DNA of 64,000 bases, from positions 1-64,000 of the forward strand of contig JAFQGK010000018.1 in the NCBI GenBank assembly GCA_017398335.1, written 5' to 3'. Origin of the DNA: Bacteroidales bacterium (GTDB lineage Bacteria > Bacteroidota > Bacteroidia > Bacteroidales > UBA932). The translations under genes and the position numbers were made by a program. This document shows positions 1-8,420 of the stretch, piece by piece. Numbering within the stretch: position 1 is the stretch's first letter; the number at the start of each line of letters is the position of its first letter. The notes beneath the pieces were generated by a model. That model saw nothing but the letters and a program-made list of their open reading frames with translations, ran no database searches and had not been told where the DNA came from.

Positions 1-805
1 CAACACTTGTCACATTAACCGGACCCTCAACAGGATTCTTCTTGGTAACCTTGTTGAATGCCTTCTCAGCTGACTTTGAACGGTTGTCAGAAAGCTTTGC
101 ATTCTGATCCTCCTTTCCGTCTGGTGAAGCATAAGCAACAACGTCAGTGCTTACGAGGTTCTTGCGCTCGTTAGCCTTGATCTCCTCGAGAGCGGCCTGG
201 AAGTCCTTGATTGACTGTGATTTGAGCTCTTTGTTTCTTACAGTTGAGCTGTTGATCTGATAAAGAATCTGACCCTCAGCAGTCTGCTTGATGATCTCCT
301 GATAGTTGTCATCCTTAAGATCGAGCTTGCCCTTCTGGCATACGAGCATGTAAGTAGTGTTTGCACCGTCAGCAACCTTCTTTGTAGGGAGGTCAGTTGA
401 CTTAGCCTTGTAGCGAACTACACCACGAAGCTCGAGGTAGCACTTCTCCATACCTGGAGCGTACTCGAAGTGAACTTTCTTTGTAACGGTTGTACCAGCA
501 GAAGGAACTACTTCATAGTTGTCCTGAACCTTCTCACCCTGGAACATGTAAGGCTCCATCTTAGCCTCGCCACCTTCGTAAACGATAACCGGAGTTACCT
601 CGAGGATAGCCTTTGGATGGAAATAGTCCTCTGGATAAGTTACTGAAACCTCAGCGTCGATCTCTCCGCCGACTACTTCAAGAACTGCAGGTACGCACTT
701 TACAGTTACGTTCTCTGCCATTTCTGCCATCTTCTCAGGTGAGCTACATGCGATTGCAGCAAGACCGAGAACGGCCGCAGACAAAAATTTGATACCTTTT
801 TTCAT
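1..805 (-). CDS. OmpA-like cell-envelope lipoprotein (3' end outside window)
   Basis: Reading from an ATG at 805 on the minus strand gives 268 residues with no stop before the window edge, so the gene is partial. The N-terminus (MKKGIKFLSAAVLGLAAIAC) is a lipoprotein signal ending in a lipobox with Cys20. The visible end contains AYASPDG followed by NAKLSDNRSKSAEKAF, which resembles the OmpA peptidoglycan-binding motif (G-x-x-D/S-x-x-G ... N-x-x-L-S-x-x-R-A). Codons are strongly biased (AAG, AAC, GTA, CTC), suggesting high expression. I infer an abundant envelope lipoprotein of a type common in Bacteroidales. The exact family is not certain because the C-terminus is missing. Confidence 0.75.
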   Translation of the reverse strand, partial: MKKGIKFLSAAVLGLAAIACSSPEKMAEMAENVTVKCVPAVLEVVGGEIDAEVSVTYPEDYFHPKAILEVTPVIVYEGGEAKMEPYMFQGEKVQDNYEVVPSAGTTVTKKVHFEYAPGMEKCYLELRGVVRYKAKSTDLPTKKVADGANTTYMLVCQKGKLDLKDDNYQEIIKQTAEGQILYQINSSTVRNKELKSQSIKDFQAALEEIKANERKNLVSTDVVAYASPDGKEDQNAKLSDNRSKSAEKAFNKVTKKNPVEGPVNVTSV

Positions 806-878
806 TGTTTTTGTATTAGTTAAATGGTTTGTATATTGTTCATTAGACTTTTTGGTACATTCTGATGCCTAATCCGTG

Positions 879-886
879 CAAAGATA
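879..886 (-). promoter_or_regulatory. Putative -7 box for the OmpA-like lipoprotein gene
   Basis: The minus strand reads TATCTTTG, a perfect match to the Bacteroidota -7 consensus TAnnTTTG. It lies about 73 bases upstream of the ATG at 805, leaving a leader of roughly 65 bases. No convincing -33 TTG is visible. Confidence 0.5.
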
Positions 887-917
887 ATCTATATTTTTAT
901 ATTTTCCATCCTTTTCT

Positions 918-925
918 TAACTTTG
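918..925 (+). promoter_or_regulatory. Putative -7 box just before the sigma-54 activator gene
   Basis: TAACTTTG matches TAnnTTTG and ends only 7 bases before the ATG at 933. If used, the transcript would be leaderless or nearly so. Confidence 0.4.
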
Positions 926-932
926 TACCGTC

Positions 933-2168
933 ATGAAAAATCAGGAATTACAGAATTTAAAGAATAAATTCGATATAATCGGCAATGATCCGGCCCTAAA
1001 CAGGGCTCTGGAGATAGCTGTAGCTGTAGCTCCTACTGATATTACAGTGCTGGTTTCCGGAGAAAGCGGAGTCGGAAAAGAGAATATTCCGAGGATAATT
1101 CATCAGAACAGCCGCCGGAAAAACGGAAAATATTTTGCAATCAACTGCGGTGCAATACCGGAAGGAACGATAGATTCAGAACTCTTCGGTCATGAGAAGG
1201 GTTCGTTTACCGGCGCAAACGAGATGCGCAAAGGCTATTTCGAGGAGGCAAACGGAGGTACGATTTTTCTGGATGAGATAGCAGAACTTCCTTTGGCATC
1301 TCAGGCCAAGCTTCTCAGGGTGCTTCAGTCGGGAGAATTCATCAGGGTCGGTTCTTCCAAGGTCCTTATGACAGATGTAAGGGTGATAGCGGCGACAAAT
1401 GTGAACCTGCTTCATGCTGTGTCCAAAGGAAAATTCCGTGAGGATCTGTATTACCGTCTGAATGCCGTTTCGATATCAATGCCCGCTCTGAGGGAGCGCC
1501 CGGGTGATATCAATGTACTTTTCCGTAAGTTCGCGTCTGACTTTTCAGCCAAATACGGGGTGTGCAAGGTCTCTCTGACGGAAGATGCGTCGATTCTGCT
1601 AAGGAAGTACCGCTGGCCGGGCAATATACGTCAGCTCAAGAATGTCGCGGAAACCATCTCTGCACTTGAGTCTGTCCGCCTGTCAGGATTTTCTGACAAG
1701 TGTGAGATTGATGTAGAGACCTTGTCCAGATATATTCCTAAGGAGGAACCGAATCTTCTTCCAGCCAAGGTCTCGTCATGGGGTGACAGCGAGAATCCGG
1801 GAGAACGCGAGGCTATAATAAGGATGCTTTTCCAACTGAAGCAGGATGTGGATTATCTTAAGGATGTGGTGGCAAAAGCGGGAGTTCATCTTCCGTCCTC
1901 CGGTCCGGCGATAGCTCCGCCTGACATTCCAGTGGTTCCGGAAACACAGCAGAATTGGGATTGCGGTTCTGAACTGGAGGACCAAGAAGACCCTGAGGAG
2001 CAGGAGAATCTTACCGACAGCAAGGCGATGTCGATCAAGAATGCAAACAAGGAGCTGATAGAAAAGGCACTCCGCAAGCATGAGGGCAACAGAAAGGCCG
2101 CAGCTGCCGAGCTGGATATATCGGAAAGGACATTATATCGTAAGATCAAGCAATTTAATATAGAATAA
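933..2168 (+). CDS. Sigma-54-dependent Fis-family activator lacking a receiver domain
   Basis: This 411-residue protein is a bacterial enhancer-binding protein that would remodel RNA polymerase carrying RpoN. The AAA+ domain starts almost at the N-terminus: Walker A GESGVGKE at residues 43-50, the sigma-54 contact loop GSFTGA at 90-95, Walker B GGTIFLDEI, sensor ATN and the LRERPGDI arginine region. The last ~45 residues form a Fis-type helix-turn-helix (GNRKAAAAELDISERTLYRK). There is no N-terminal REC, GAF or PAS domain, so control is probably by expression level or a partner. A Pro/Glu-rich linker lies between the AAA+ and HTH parts. Its stop overlaps the lptE start by one base, placing it in the envelope operon. 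Confidence 0.9.
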   Translation: MKNQELQNLKNKFDIIGNDPALNRALEIAVAVAPTDITVLVSGESGVGKENIPRIIHQNSRRKNGKYFAINCGAIPEGTIDSELFGHEKGSFTGANEMRKGYFEEANGGTIFLDEIAELPLASQAKLLRVLQSGEFIRVGSSKVLMTDVRVIAATNVNLLHAVSKGKFREDLYYRLNAVSISMPALRERPGDINVLFRKFASDFSAKYGVCKVSLTEDASILLRKYRWPGNIRQLKNVAETISALESVRLSGFSDKCEIDVETLSRYIPKEEPNLLPAKVSSWGDSENPGEREAIIRMLFQLKQDVDYLKDVVAKAGVHLPSSGPAIAPPDIPVVPETQQNWDCGSELEDQEDPEEQENLTDSKAMSIKNANKELIEKALRKHEGNRKAAAAELDISERTLYRKIKQFNIE

Positions 2169-2698
2169 TGGCAGGACATAAAAAGATATTGACTGCGGCA
2201 TGCACGGTTGCGGCATTGGTAATAACCATGTTCATCGTGCACTCTTGTGGCATTTACTCGTTTACAGGAACATCCATCCAGCCTGATGTGAAGACTGTGA
2301 CAATTCCGTACTTTGAATATAAGGCCTTGAAGGTCAACCCTGCCCTCAGTAATCAGATCACGGAAGCTCTTCAGGAAAAATTCATCCGTCTTACGCGATT
2401 GGAGCTTGTTGATGATGAGGGAGATATGGAAATCATCGGAGCCGTGACAGGATACGATGTAAGGGCGACGGCTATTACGGCTTCCGAGCAGGCTGCGCAG
2501 AACCGTCTCACGGTGACAGTGAAGGTCAGCTTTATGAACAGGAAGTATCCGGAGGATAACTTTGACGACAAATCATTCTCCGCTTATGCGGATTTTGATG
2601 CAATGCAGACTCTGGATGCGGTAGAGTCGACACTTTGTGAGGAAATCGTGGAAAAGCTATGCGAGGATATCTTCAACGGAACAGTGGCAAACTGGTAA
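2168..2698 (+). CDS. lptE: LPS-assembly lipoprotein LptE family
   Basis: The product is 176 residues with a hydrophobic signal and a lipobox at Cys27 (FIVHSCGIYS). The run CGIYSFTGTSIQPDVKTV is typical of Bacteroidota LptE, which plugs the LptD barrel and delivers lipopolysaccharide to the outer surface of the outer membrane. The ATG overlaps the stop of the sigma-54 activator (TAATG), indicating translational coupling. secG lies two genes downstream. Assignment rests on the N-terminal pattern, the length and the position. Confidence 0.85.
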   Translation: MAGHKKILTAACTVAALVITMFIVHSCGIYSFTGTSIQPDVKTVTIPYFEYKALKVNPALSNQITEALQEKFIRLTRLELVDDEGDMEIIGAVTGYDVRATAITASEQAAQNRLTVTVKVSFMNRKYPEDNFDDKSFSAYADFDAMQTLDAVESTLCEEIVEKLCEDIFNGTVANW

Positions 2699-2708
2699 CG
2701 GCATAAGT

Positions 2709-3302
2709 ATGGAAAATTATATAGATATCAGGAAACTTAATCTTGACGAGCTGGTCGGGGTCGTGAATCTCTACCCATGGTTCGGCAGCGCCAGAAAGGA
2801 GCTGTGCGAGAGAATGATCCGTATGGGTGAGGGTTGGAGTGAGGCCCAGTTTGCCGAAGCTGCTATGTATGTGGCTTCTCCTTCCATACTGTCAGATATA
2901 AGGAGAAAGGCTGGGAAGGAGAATTGGAAAGATGCTGATGTCGAGGGACTTCTTAAGGCATATCTCGCTGAATCTCAAGGTGCATCGTCGGATGTGCCGG
3001 AAAGGAAGGTCTTTGTTGTAGGAGGGGATTATTTCTCTCAGGAAGCCTATGATCAGGTGCGCCGCACTGAGGATAATGTCTTCTCCAGATATGCGGCAAA
3101 GGCAAAAAAGGAAAGTCCGGCAGCTTCCGGAGATGGTTCTGGAACATTTGATCTTTATACGGAAACATTGGCTCAGATCTATGCGGAGCAGGGCTATTTC
3201 GAGCAGGCAAAAGAGATATATTCAAAACTAATTTTGGCATATCCGGAAAAAAATGCTTACTTTGCAGCCCTTATTCAAAAACTAGAGGAAATTAACAGTT
3301 AG
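2709..3302 (+). CDS. Conserved hypothetical protein with TPR-like C-terminus
   Basis: The start is set at the ATG at 2709, 10 bases after the lptE stop; an upstream in-frame codon at 2637 would lie inside lptE. The 197-residue product has no signal peptide or membrane segment. The C-terminus (TLAQIYAEQGYFEQAKEIYS) is a recognisable tetratricopeptide helix pair; the middle is low-complexity and charged. It lies between lptE and secG, so an envelope or secretion-linked cytoplasmic role is possible. No function can be assigned from the sequence. Confidence 0.8.
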   Translation: MENYIDIRKLNLDELVGVVNLYPWFGSARKELCERMIRMGEGWSEAQFAEAAMYVASPSILSDIRRKAGKENWKDADVEGLLKAYLAESQGASSDVPERKVFVVGGDYFSQEAYDQVRRTEDNVFSRYAAKAKKESPAASGDGSGTFDLYTETLAQIYAEQGYFEQAKEIYSKLILAYPEKNAYFAALIQKLEEINS

Positions 3303-3308
3303 TATACT

Positions 3309-3656
3309 ATGAACGTACTATTTACAATCTTGACAGTACTCGTACTCATCGCAAGCGGTCTTCTGACACTTATCGTTCTCCTTCAGAACGGAAAGGGTGG
3401 CGGACTTGCAAGCAATTTCGTAGCAGGCAACCAGACATTCGGTGTGCGTCAGACAACAGACATCCTTGAGAAGATCACTTGGGGTCTTGTAGCATTTGTA
3501 GGTGCTGTCGCTATCCTTATCAATGTGTTCACTCTCAACACCAAGACTGAGCAGGTTGATTTCACCGAGCAGATTGAAATGGAGGCACCGGCTCCAGAGT
3601 TCCCTAATCCGGAACTTCCTGCCGAGGCACCTTCAACTGAAGCAACTGCTGAGTAA
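3309..3656 (+). CDS. secG: Preprotein translocase subunit SecG
   Basis: The 115-residue protein has two membrane segments (about residues 2-25 and 53-75) separated by the SecG signature LQNGKGGGLASNF and an FGVRQTTDILEK stretch. SecG is the auxiliary inner-membrane subunit of SecYEG. The C-terminal tail is rich in Pro, Glu and Ala, as is usual in Bacteroidota SecG. It starts 6 bases after the previous gene and probably ends the operon that begins at 933. Confidence 0.93.
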   Translation: MNVLFTILTVLVLIASGLLTLIVLLQNGKGGGLASNFVAGNQTFGVRQTTDILEKITWGLVAFVGAVAILINVFTLNTKTEQVDFTEQIEMEAPAPEFPNPELPAEAPSTEATAE

Positions 3657-3670
3657 TTGAGACTTCGCCG

Positions 3671-3685
3671 ACTGACAAATTGTCA
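3671..3685. terminator. Small palindrome between secG and clpB
   Basis: CTGACAA-A-TTGTCAG forms a 7-bp inverted repeat shortly after secG. It lacks a clear T-run, so termination is only a possibility. The rest of 3657-3798 shows no coding sequence or clear signal. Confidence 0.25.
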
Positions 3686-3811
3686 GTAACAGGCTTTTGG
3701 AATATAATTTGACTGATAGCCGTCTGTTCCTTGGAGCGGGCGGCTATAGGTGTATTATCATGAGTGAGCTGCTTCGGGATCCGAGGCTTAATAAAAACGG
3801 AGGAAAGGAAA

Positions 3812-5953
3812 ATGGCAGAAAACAAGTTTGAAAATCTGAGCAGGTTCGCTGTCAACCTTAATGAGAGGGCAGCGCAGGGAAAGCTCGATCCGGTAATCGG
3901 ACGCGATGAAGAAATCAGAAGAGTCCTGCAGATTCTAAGCAGAAGGACAAAGAACAATCCGATTCTGGTTGGTGAGCCGGGAGTCGGCAAGACCGCCATA
4001 TCGGAGGGCATCGCACAGAAGATCGTTGATGGTGACGTTCCGGAAAATCTGAAAAGCAGAAAGATATATTCATTGGACCTTGGAGCTTTGATTGCGGGAG
4101 CGAAGTATCAGGGAGAGTTCGAGGAGAGATTGAAGGGAGTCGTCAAGGAGGTTGTGGACAGCGACGGAGAAGTGATACTTTTCATTGATGAAATCCACAC
4201 CCTTGTAGGAGCGGGACGCTCTTCCGGAGCTATGGATGCGTCGAATATCCTCAAGCCGGCTCTGGCAAGGGGAGAACTCAGGACAATCGGCTCCACCACT
4301 CTTGACGAATATCAGAAGTATTTCGAGGCAGACAAGGCTCTGGAGAGACGTTTCCAGATGGTGATGGTTGAGGAACCGTCGCCTGCGGCATCCATATCGA
4401 TAATGAGAGGCTTGAAGGAAAGGTATGAGAATCATCATAAGGTGCGTATCGAAGATGATGCTCTGATTTCTGCAGTAGAACTCTCGCACAGGTATATTAC
4501 AAACCGATTCCTGCCTGACAAGGCTATTGACCTTGTGGATGAGGCTGCATCAAAGCTCCGGCTTGAGATGAATTCCGTTCCGGAGCCTATCGCGGAGCTG
4601 GACAGCCGTATCCGCCAGCTGGAAATCGAGAAGGAGGCGGTAAAGCGTGAGGGTGTGTCCCTGAAGACCGATAAGATCAAATCTGAACTTAAGGAACTGA
4701 CGGAGCAGAGGAAGGATCTCGGAAAGCGATGGGAAGAGGAGAAGAGTATTCTGTCGGAACTCCAGTCGGCCCGCCAGAAGATTGAGGATTATAAGATCGA
4801 GGCTCATAATGCCGAGAGGTCGGGTGATTATGGCAAGGTCGCTGAGATCCGTTACGGAAAGATGGCGGAAGCACAGAAGCGTATTGAGGAGCTTCAGGCA
4901 AGACAGGCAGGAATACAGGATCCTATTATCACAGAAGCAGTTACGCCAGAGGATATAGCTGAGGTCGTGGCGAAGTGGACGGGTATACCGGTCAAGAGGA
5001 TGCTCGAGAGCGAAAGGGAGAAGCTGCTGAGAATGGAGACGGAACTTCATAAGAGGGTGGTCGGTCAGAATGCGGCTATCGAAGCTGTTTCTGATGCTGT
5101 GCGCCGTTCTCGTGCAGGTCTTCAGAATGAGAAACGTCCTATCGGTTCCTTCCTTTTCATGGGAACTACCGGTGTGGGAAAGACAGAGCTTGCAAAGGCT
5201 TTGGCGGAGTTCCTGTTCAATGACGAGAACATGATGACGCGAATAGATATGAGCGAGTATCAGGAGCGTCACTCAGTCAGCCGTCTGGTCGGAGCGCCTC
5301 CGGGTTATGTCGGCTATGATGAGGGCGGTCAGCTTACGGAAGCTGTCAGGAGGAAACCATATTCCGTAGTGCTTCTTGATGAGATCGAGAAGGCGCATCC
5401 TGATGTATTCAACATTCTTCTTCAGGTATTGGACGACGGACGTCTGACTGACAACAAAGGCCGTACGGTGGATTTCAAAAATACGATTCTTATAATGACA
5501 TCCAATGTCGGTGCTGATATTATTCAGGGCTTCATGGAACATCTGCCTGCCGATGGCGGGGAAAGACAGAAAATGCTTGCGGACTGCAGGGATGAGGTGC
5601 TGGAGGTCCTGAAGCGCACAGTCCGTCCGGAATTCCTCAACAGAATCGATGAGGTAATCATGTTTGAGCCGCTTTCTCAGACAGATATCCGTGATATCCT
5701 CCGGATGCAGATGGAGGATCTTCGGGGAAAGCTGGCCGAGAATGGTGTAAACATCGGATTCACCAGGGAGTTTGAGGATTACATGAGTACGAAAGGTTAT
5801 GAACCAGCCTATGGTGCCCGTCCTATCAAGCGTCTCATGCAGAAGGAACTTGTGAATCTTCTTGCAAAGTCGATTCTTGATGGACATGTCCACCGCGAAT
5901 CCGAAATACTCGTCGATGTCAAGGACAGTCAGATAATTGTGAGGGATAAGTAG
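3812..5953 (+). CDS. clpB: ClpB-type AAA+ disaggregase without the N-terminal domain
   Basis: ClpB is a cytoplasmic hexameric chaperone that pulls aggregated proteins apart with DnaK. The 713-residue product has D1 (Walker A GEPGVGKT at 54-61, Walker B VILFIDEIHT), a long coiled-coil middle domain of about 130 residues typical of ClpB rather than ClpC, and D2 (GTTGVGKTE, SRLVGAPPGYVGYDEGG, RPEFLNRIDE, YGARPIKR). No ClpP-binding loop is apparent. The ~150-residue Clp_N domain of full-length ClpB is absent. The ATG at 3812 has a GGAGG ribosome-binding sequence 8 bases upstream; an in-frame start at 3764 would add only 16 unrelated residues. Confidence 0.9.
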   Translation: MAENKFENLSRFAVNLNERAAQGKLDPVIGRDEEIRRVLQILSRRTKNNPILVGEPGVGKTAISEGIAQKIVDGDVPENLKSRKIYSLDLGALIAGAKYQGEFEERLKGVVKEVVDSDGEVILFIDEIHTLVGAGRSSGAMDASNILKPALARGELRTIGSTTLDEYQKYFEADKALERRFQMVMVEEPSPAASISIMRGLKERYENHHKVRIEDDALISAVELSHRYITNRFLPDKAIDLVDEAASKLRLEMNSVPEPIAELDSRIRQLEIEKEAVKREGVSLKTDKIKSELKELTEQRKDLGKRWEEEKSILSELQSARQKIEDYKIEAHNAERSGDYGKVAEIRYGKMAEAQKRIEELQARQAGIQDPIITEAVTPEDIAEVVAKWTGIPVKRMLESEREKLLRMETELHKRVVGQNAAIEAVSDAVRRSRAGLQNEKRPIGSFLFMGTTGVGKTELAKALAEFLFNDENMMTRIDMSEYQERHSVSRLVGAPPGYVGYDEGGQLTEAVRRKPYSVVLLDEIEKAHPDVFNILLQVLDDGRLTDNKGRTVDFKNTILIMTSNVGADIIQGFMEHLPADGGERQKMLADCRDEVLEVLKRTVRPEFLNRIDEVIMFEPLSQTDIRDILRMQMEDLRGKLAENGVNIGFTREFEDYMSTKGYEPAYGARPIKRLMQKELVNLLAKSILDGHVHRESEILVDVKDSQIIVRDK

Positions 5954-5959
5954 GGGATA

Positions 5960-5990
5960 TTGCAAAAAATTGTGAGAATTTCTAATTTTG
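5960..5990 (+). promoter_or_regulatory. Putative promoter for the exonuclease/phosphatase-fold lipoprotein unit
   Basis: TTG at 5960-5962, a 20-base spacer and TAATTTTG at 5983-5990 match the Bacteroidota -33/-7 arrangement. The -7 box is 25 bases before the ATG at 6016. Confidence 0.5.
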
Positions 5991-6015
5991 TAAGGTGTTT
6001 TAACCTTATTCTGAT

Positions 6016-6828
6016 ATGAAATTCTTAAGATTTTTCCTCTTTACAGCAGCATTTGTGGCGCTGTTTTCCTGCAATCAGGCACGAGTAGACCAGCCGAAGC
6101 CGGTAGCCTTGAAGTTGGCACATTATAATGTCGGTGTGTTCAATAAGACCGAGAGCAGTTCCACTGATGTGATTGCAGCCATGATGTCTGAGATAAGAGC
6201 GGATGTGGTTTCTGTCAACGAGGTGGACAGTTGTACGACAAGGACCGGCCTTGTCGACCAGTTGGCAGACTTGTCGAAAAAGATGGGAGACTGGGGCTGC
6301 TGGTATGCTTCGGCAATGCCTTACAAAGGCGGCGCCTATGGAATAGGAATAAGCTATAATCCCAAGCTCAAGGTCGTAAGGACCGACAAGGTGGCTCTGC
6401 CTAAGCTGACAGGTACAGAGCCTAGAGCCCTTGCTGTCGTTGAATTTGAAGATTTTGTATTTTCCACCTGTCATCTTGATTATAAGACGGCAGATGCTCA
6501 GCTCGGTCAGATAGAAGTCATAAATGCTTATATGGACAAGGCTTTCGGAAACGGTGCAAAACCTGTATTCCTCTGCGGTGATTTCAATTGTGTGCCTGAA
6601 AGTGCTCCGATAAACGAAATGCTCAAGTCCTGGAAGATGATATCCCCGGTTCAGATGACATATCCGGCTATCACTCCTAAAAAGTGTATAGATTATGTGT
6701 TTGTACGTGAGGGCGTATGCAAGGTAGATGTTGTGGATGCAAAGGTATATACAGCTTTCAAGACAGGAAATGTGGAAACGGCTTCCGACCATCTTCCTTT
6801 ATATGTTGATGTAAAGATTAATAAATAA
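6016..6828 (+). CDS. Endonuclease/exonuclease/phosphatase-family lipoprotein
   Basis: The 270-residue protein has a signal peptide with a lipobox at Cys19 (ALFSCNQ), so it should be anchored in the envelope. It carries the EEP fold motifs in order: LAHYNVGVF, the catalytic Glu in VNEVDS, STCHLD, FLCGDFNCVPES, KCIDYVFV and the terminal SDHLPLYVDV. The fold covers nucleases, sphingomyelinases and inositol or sugar phosphatases; the substrate cannot be told here. It heads a unit with an SDR and an FMN reductase-like gene. A second family member starts at 63694. Confidence 0.88.
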   Translation: MKFLRFFLFTAAFVALFSCNQARVDQPKPVALKLAHYNVGVFNKTESSSTDVIAAMMSEIRADVVSVNEVDSCTTRTGLVDQLADLSKKMGDWGCWYASAMPYKGGAYGIGISYNPKLKVVRTDKVALPKLTGTEPRALAVVEFEDFVFSTCHLDYKTADAQLGQIEVINAYMDKAFGNGAKPVFLCGDFNCVPESAPINEMLKSWKMISPVQMTYPAITPKKCIDYVFVREGVCKVDVVDAKVYTAFKTGNVETASDHLPLYVDVKINK

Positions 6829-6836
6829 TTAGTGGT

Positions 6837-7598
6837 ATGGAAAGATTGAAAGGGAATGTGACCGTCATCACGGGTGGCGGAAAAGGCATCGGTTTCGGAC
6901 TGGCTCAGGCTTTTGCCCGCGAGGGCTCTGATCTGGTGCTTACAGGAAGGACAGAATCAAGGCTTGTGGCAGCCAAGGAAAGGTTGGAAAAGGAATATGG
7001 TGTGAATGTACTGCCTATTGTTGCAGACGGAGCAGACGAGGCTGCGATAAAGAATGTCGTGGCAAAGACGATCGAACGTTTCGGCAAGATAACGACGCTG
7101 GTTAACAATGCTCAGGTGTCGAAGTCAGGTCTTCCGTTGGTAGAGCATACAAGGGAGGATTTCGATCTGGCCATCAATTCGGGCCTGTATGCGGCTTTCT
7201 TCTATATGAGGGAATGCTTCCCTTATCTTAAGGAGTCCAAGGGCTCTGTCATCAATTTCGCATCTGGAGCCGGCCTGTTCGGCAAGCTCGGACAGAGTTC
7301 ATATGCAGCAGCAAAGGAGGGCATTCGTGGTATGTCCAGGGTTGCAGCGGCAGAATGGGGCCCGGACGGCGTCAGAGTCAATGTCGTTTGTCCGCTTGCC
7401 ATGACCGAAAGCCTTCAGCAGTGGAAGGAAAATTATCCGGATCTTTTCGCAAAGACGATCCAGGGCATCCCTCTCGGACGTTTTGCAGATCCTATGGAGG
7501 ATATAGGACGCGTTTGTGTATTCCTTGCTTCTGACGACGCCTCGTACGTGACAGGAGAGACAATCACCCTTCAGGGAGGAAGCGGCCTCAGACCATAA
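6837..7598 (+). CDS. Short-chain dehydrogenase/reductase (SDR) family oxidoreductase
   Basis: This classical SDR of 253 residues has the Rossmann motif TGGGKGIG at 12-19 and the catalytic Ser143, Tyr156 and Lys160 (SYAAAK). The structural NNAG motif reads NNAQ at 90-93, a mild deviation. The C-terminal motif GETITLQGG is typical of FabG-like and sugar-alcohol dehydrogenases. It would use NAD(P)H on an unidentified alcohol or ketone in the cytoplasm. It starts 8 bases after the EEP lipoprotein gene. Confidence 0.9.
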   Translation: MERLKGNVTVITGGGKGIGFGLAQAFAREGSDLVLTGRTESRLVAAKERLEKEYGVNVLPIVADGADEAAIKNVVAKTIERFGKITTLVNNAQVSKSGLPLVEHTREDFDLAINSGLYAAFFYMRECFPYLKESKGSVINFASGAGLFGKLGQSSYAAAKEGIRGMSRVAAAEWGPDGVRVNVVCPLAMTESLQQWKENYPDLFAKTIQGIPLGRFADPMEDIGRVCVFLASDDASYVTGETITLQGGSGLRP

Positions 7599-7617
7599 TG
7601 ATTATAATATAAAGGAT

Positions 7618-8262
7618 ATGAAAGTAATACTTGTGAACGGAAGCCCTCATAAGGAGGGATGCACATATACAGCCTTGAAAGAAGTCGAGCAGGAGTTGAA
7701 CAGTGCGGGAATCGAGACAGAGATTTTCTGGCTAGGGGTAAGGCCGGTTTCCGGATGCCTAGCCTGTGCCCAGTGCATAAAGAAGGGTCCGAACGGCGAA
7801 AGGCCAACTCTCAGGTGTGTCATCAATGACGTCGTGAATGAATTTCTTGACAAGGCCGAGGCTGCTGACGGATTCATTTTCGGCAGTCCGGTCCATTATG
7901 CTGCGATTTCAGGAGCTCTGTCATCTTTTATGGACCGTGCATTCTACGGCAAGGGCAAAATCTTCCGTTATAAGCCTGCCGCCGGCATCGTAAGCTGTCG
8001 CAGAGGTGGTTCTACGGCTGCATTTGATCAGGTAAACAAGTATTTCACCATATCGTCTATGCCGGTCGTGTCATCAAAATACTGGAACATGGTCCATGGA
8101 AACACTCCGGACCAGGTGCGTCAGGATGAGGAGGGAATGCAGGTCATGAGGGAACTGGGACGCAACATGGTCTGGCTGTTGCGCTGCATAGAAGCAGGCC
8201 GCAATGCAGGTGTCGAGCCTCCGGTAAAGGAAAAGCCAGTAATGACCAATTTTATCAGATAG
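7618..8262 (+). CDS. NADPH-dependent FMN reductase / iron-sulfur flavoprotein-like
   Basis: The 214-residue protein begins with the flavodoxin-like FMN loop ILVNGSPHKEGCTYTAL, has GSPVHYAAISGALSSFMDR for the flavin ring, and so is an FMN reductase or quinone reductase-type flavoprotein. A Cys cluster (GCLACAQC, with a further Cys about 13 residues on) resembles the iron-sulfur flavoprotein motif, but the last spacing is longer than usual, so an Fe-S cluster is uncertain. It probably shares a transcript with the SDR gene 19 bases upstream. Confidence 0.85.
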   Translation: MKVILVNGSPHKEGCTYTALKEVEQELNSAGIETEIFWLGVRPVSGCLACAQCIKKGPNGERPTLRCVINDVVNEFLDKAEAADGFIFGSPVHYAAISGALSSFMDRAFYGKGKIFRYKPAAGIVSCRRGGSTAAFDQVNKYFTISSMPVVSSKYWNMVHGNTPDQVRQDEEGMQVMRELGRNMVWLLRCIEAGRNAGVEPPVKEKPVMTNFIR

Positions 8263-8274
8263 TCTTTCCGGAGA

Positions 8275-8300
8275 GATTGCCGGTCAAGCCGGCAATGACG
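8275..8300. repeat. REP-like palindrome, inverted member of a pair
   Basis: An 8-bp stem (ATTGCCGG / CCGGCAAT, 8276-8283 and 8289-8296) closes the loop TCAAG. It sits 13 bases after the FMN reductase stop. Its reverse complement has the form GTCATTGCCGGCTTGACCGG, the same layout as the element at 8421-8445. It could act as a terminator or REP element. Confidence 0.7.
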
Positions 8301-8320
8301 TTGAAAGATGTACTCTTCCT

Positions 8321-8420
8321 GTCATCCCCGGCTCGAAATAGTCATCCCCGGCTCGAAATAGTCATCCCCGGCTTGAAATAGTCATCCCCAGCTCGAAATA
8401 GTCATCCCCGACTCGAAATA
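8321..8420 (+). repeat. Five tandem 20-bp half-REP repeats
   Basis: Five head-to-tail copies of GTCATCCCCGGCTCGAAATA begin at 8321, 8341, 8361, 8381 and 8401, with single substitutions in copies 3 to 5. Each copy is the left half of the palindrome at 8421-8445 plus AATA. There are no spacers, so it is not a CRISPR. No gene was seen in 8263-8531. Confidence 0.95.

Noticed and set aside
3657..3811. Frameshifted ClpB N-terminal domain
   Set aside because: Only about 155 bases are available and no frame resembles Clp_N.
4550..5965. Minus-strand open frames opposite clpB (240 and 230 codons)
   Set aside because: They are shadows of the conserved ClpB frame, with no domain or ribosome-binding site.
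6025..6792. Minus-strand frame of 255 codons opposite the EEP lipoprotein
   Set aside because: The plus strand carries a full EEP fold with lipobox; the antisense product is Cys/His-rich and featureless.
8321..8420. CRISPR array
   Set aside because: The 20-mers are contiguous with no spacers, and there are no cas genes.
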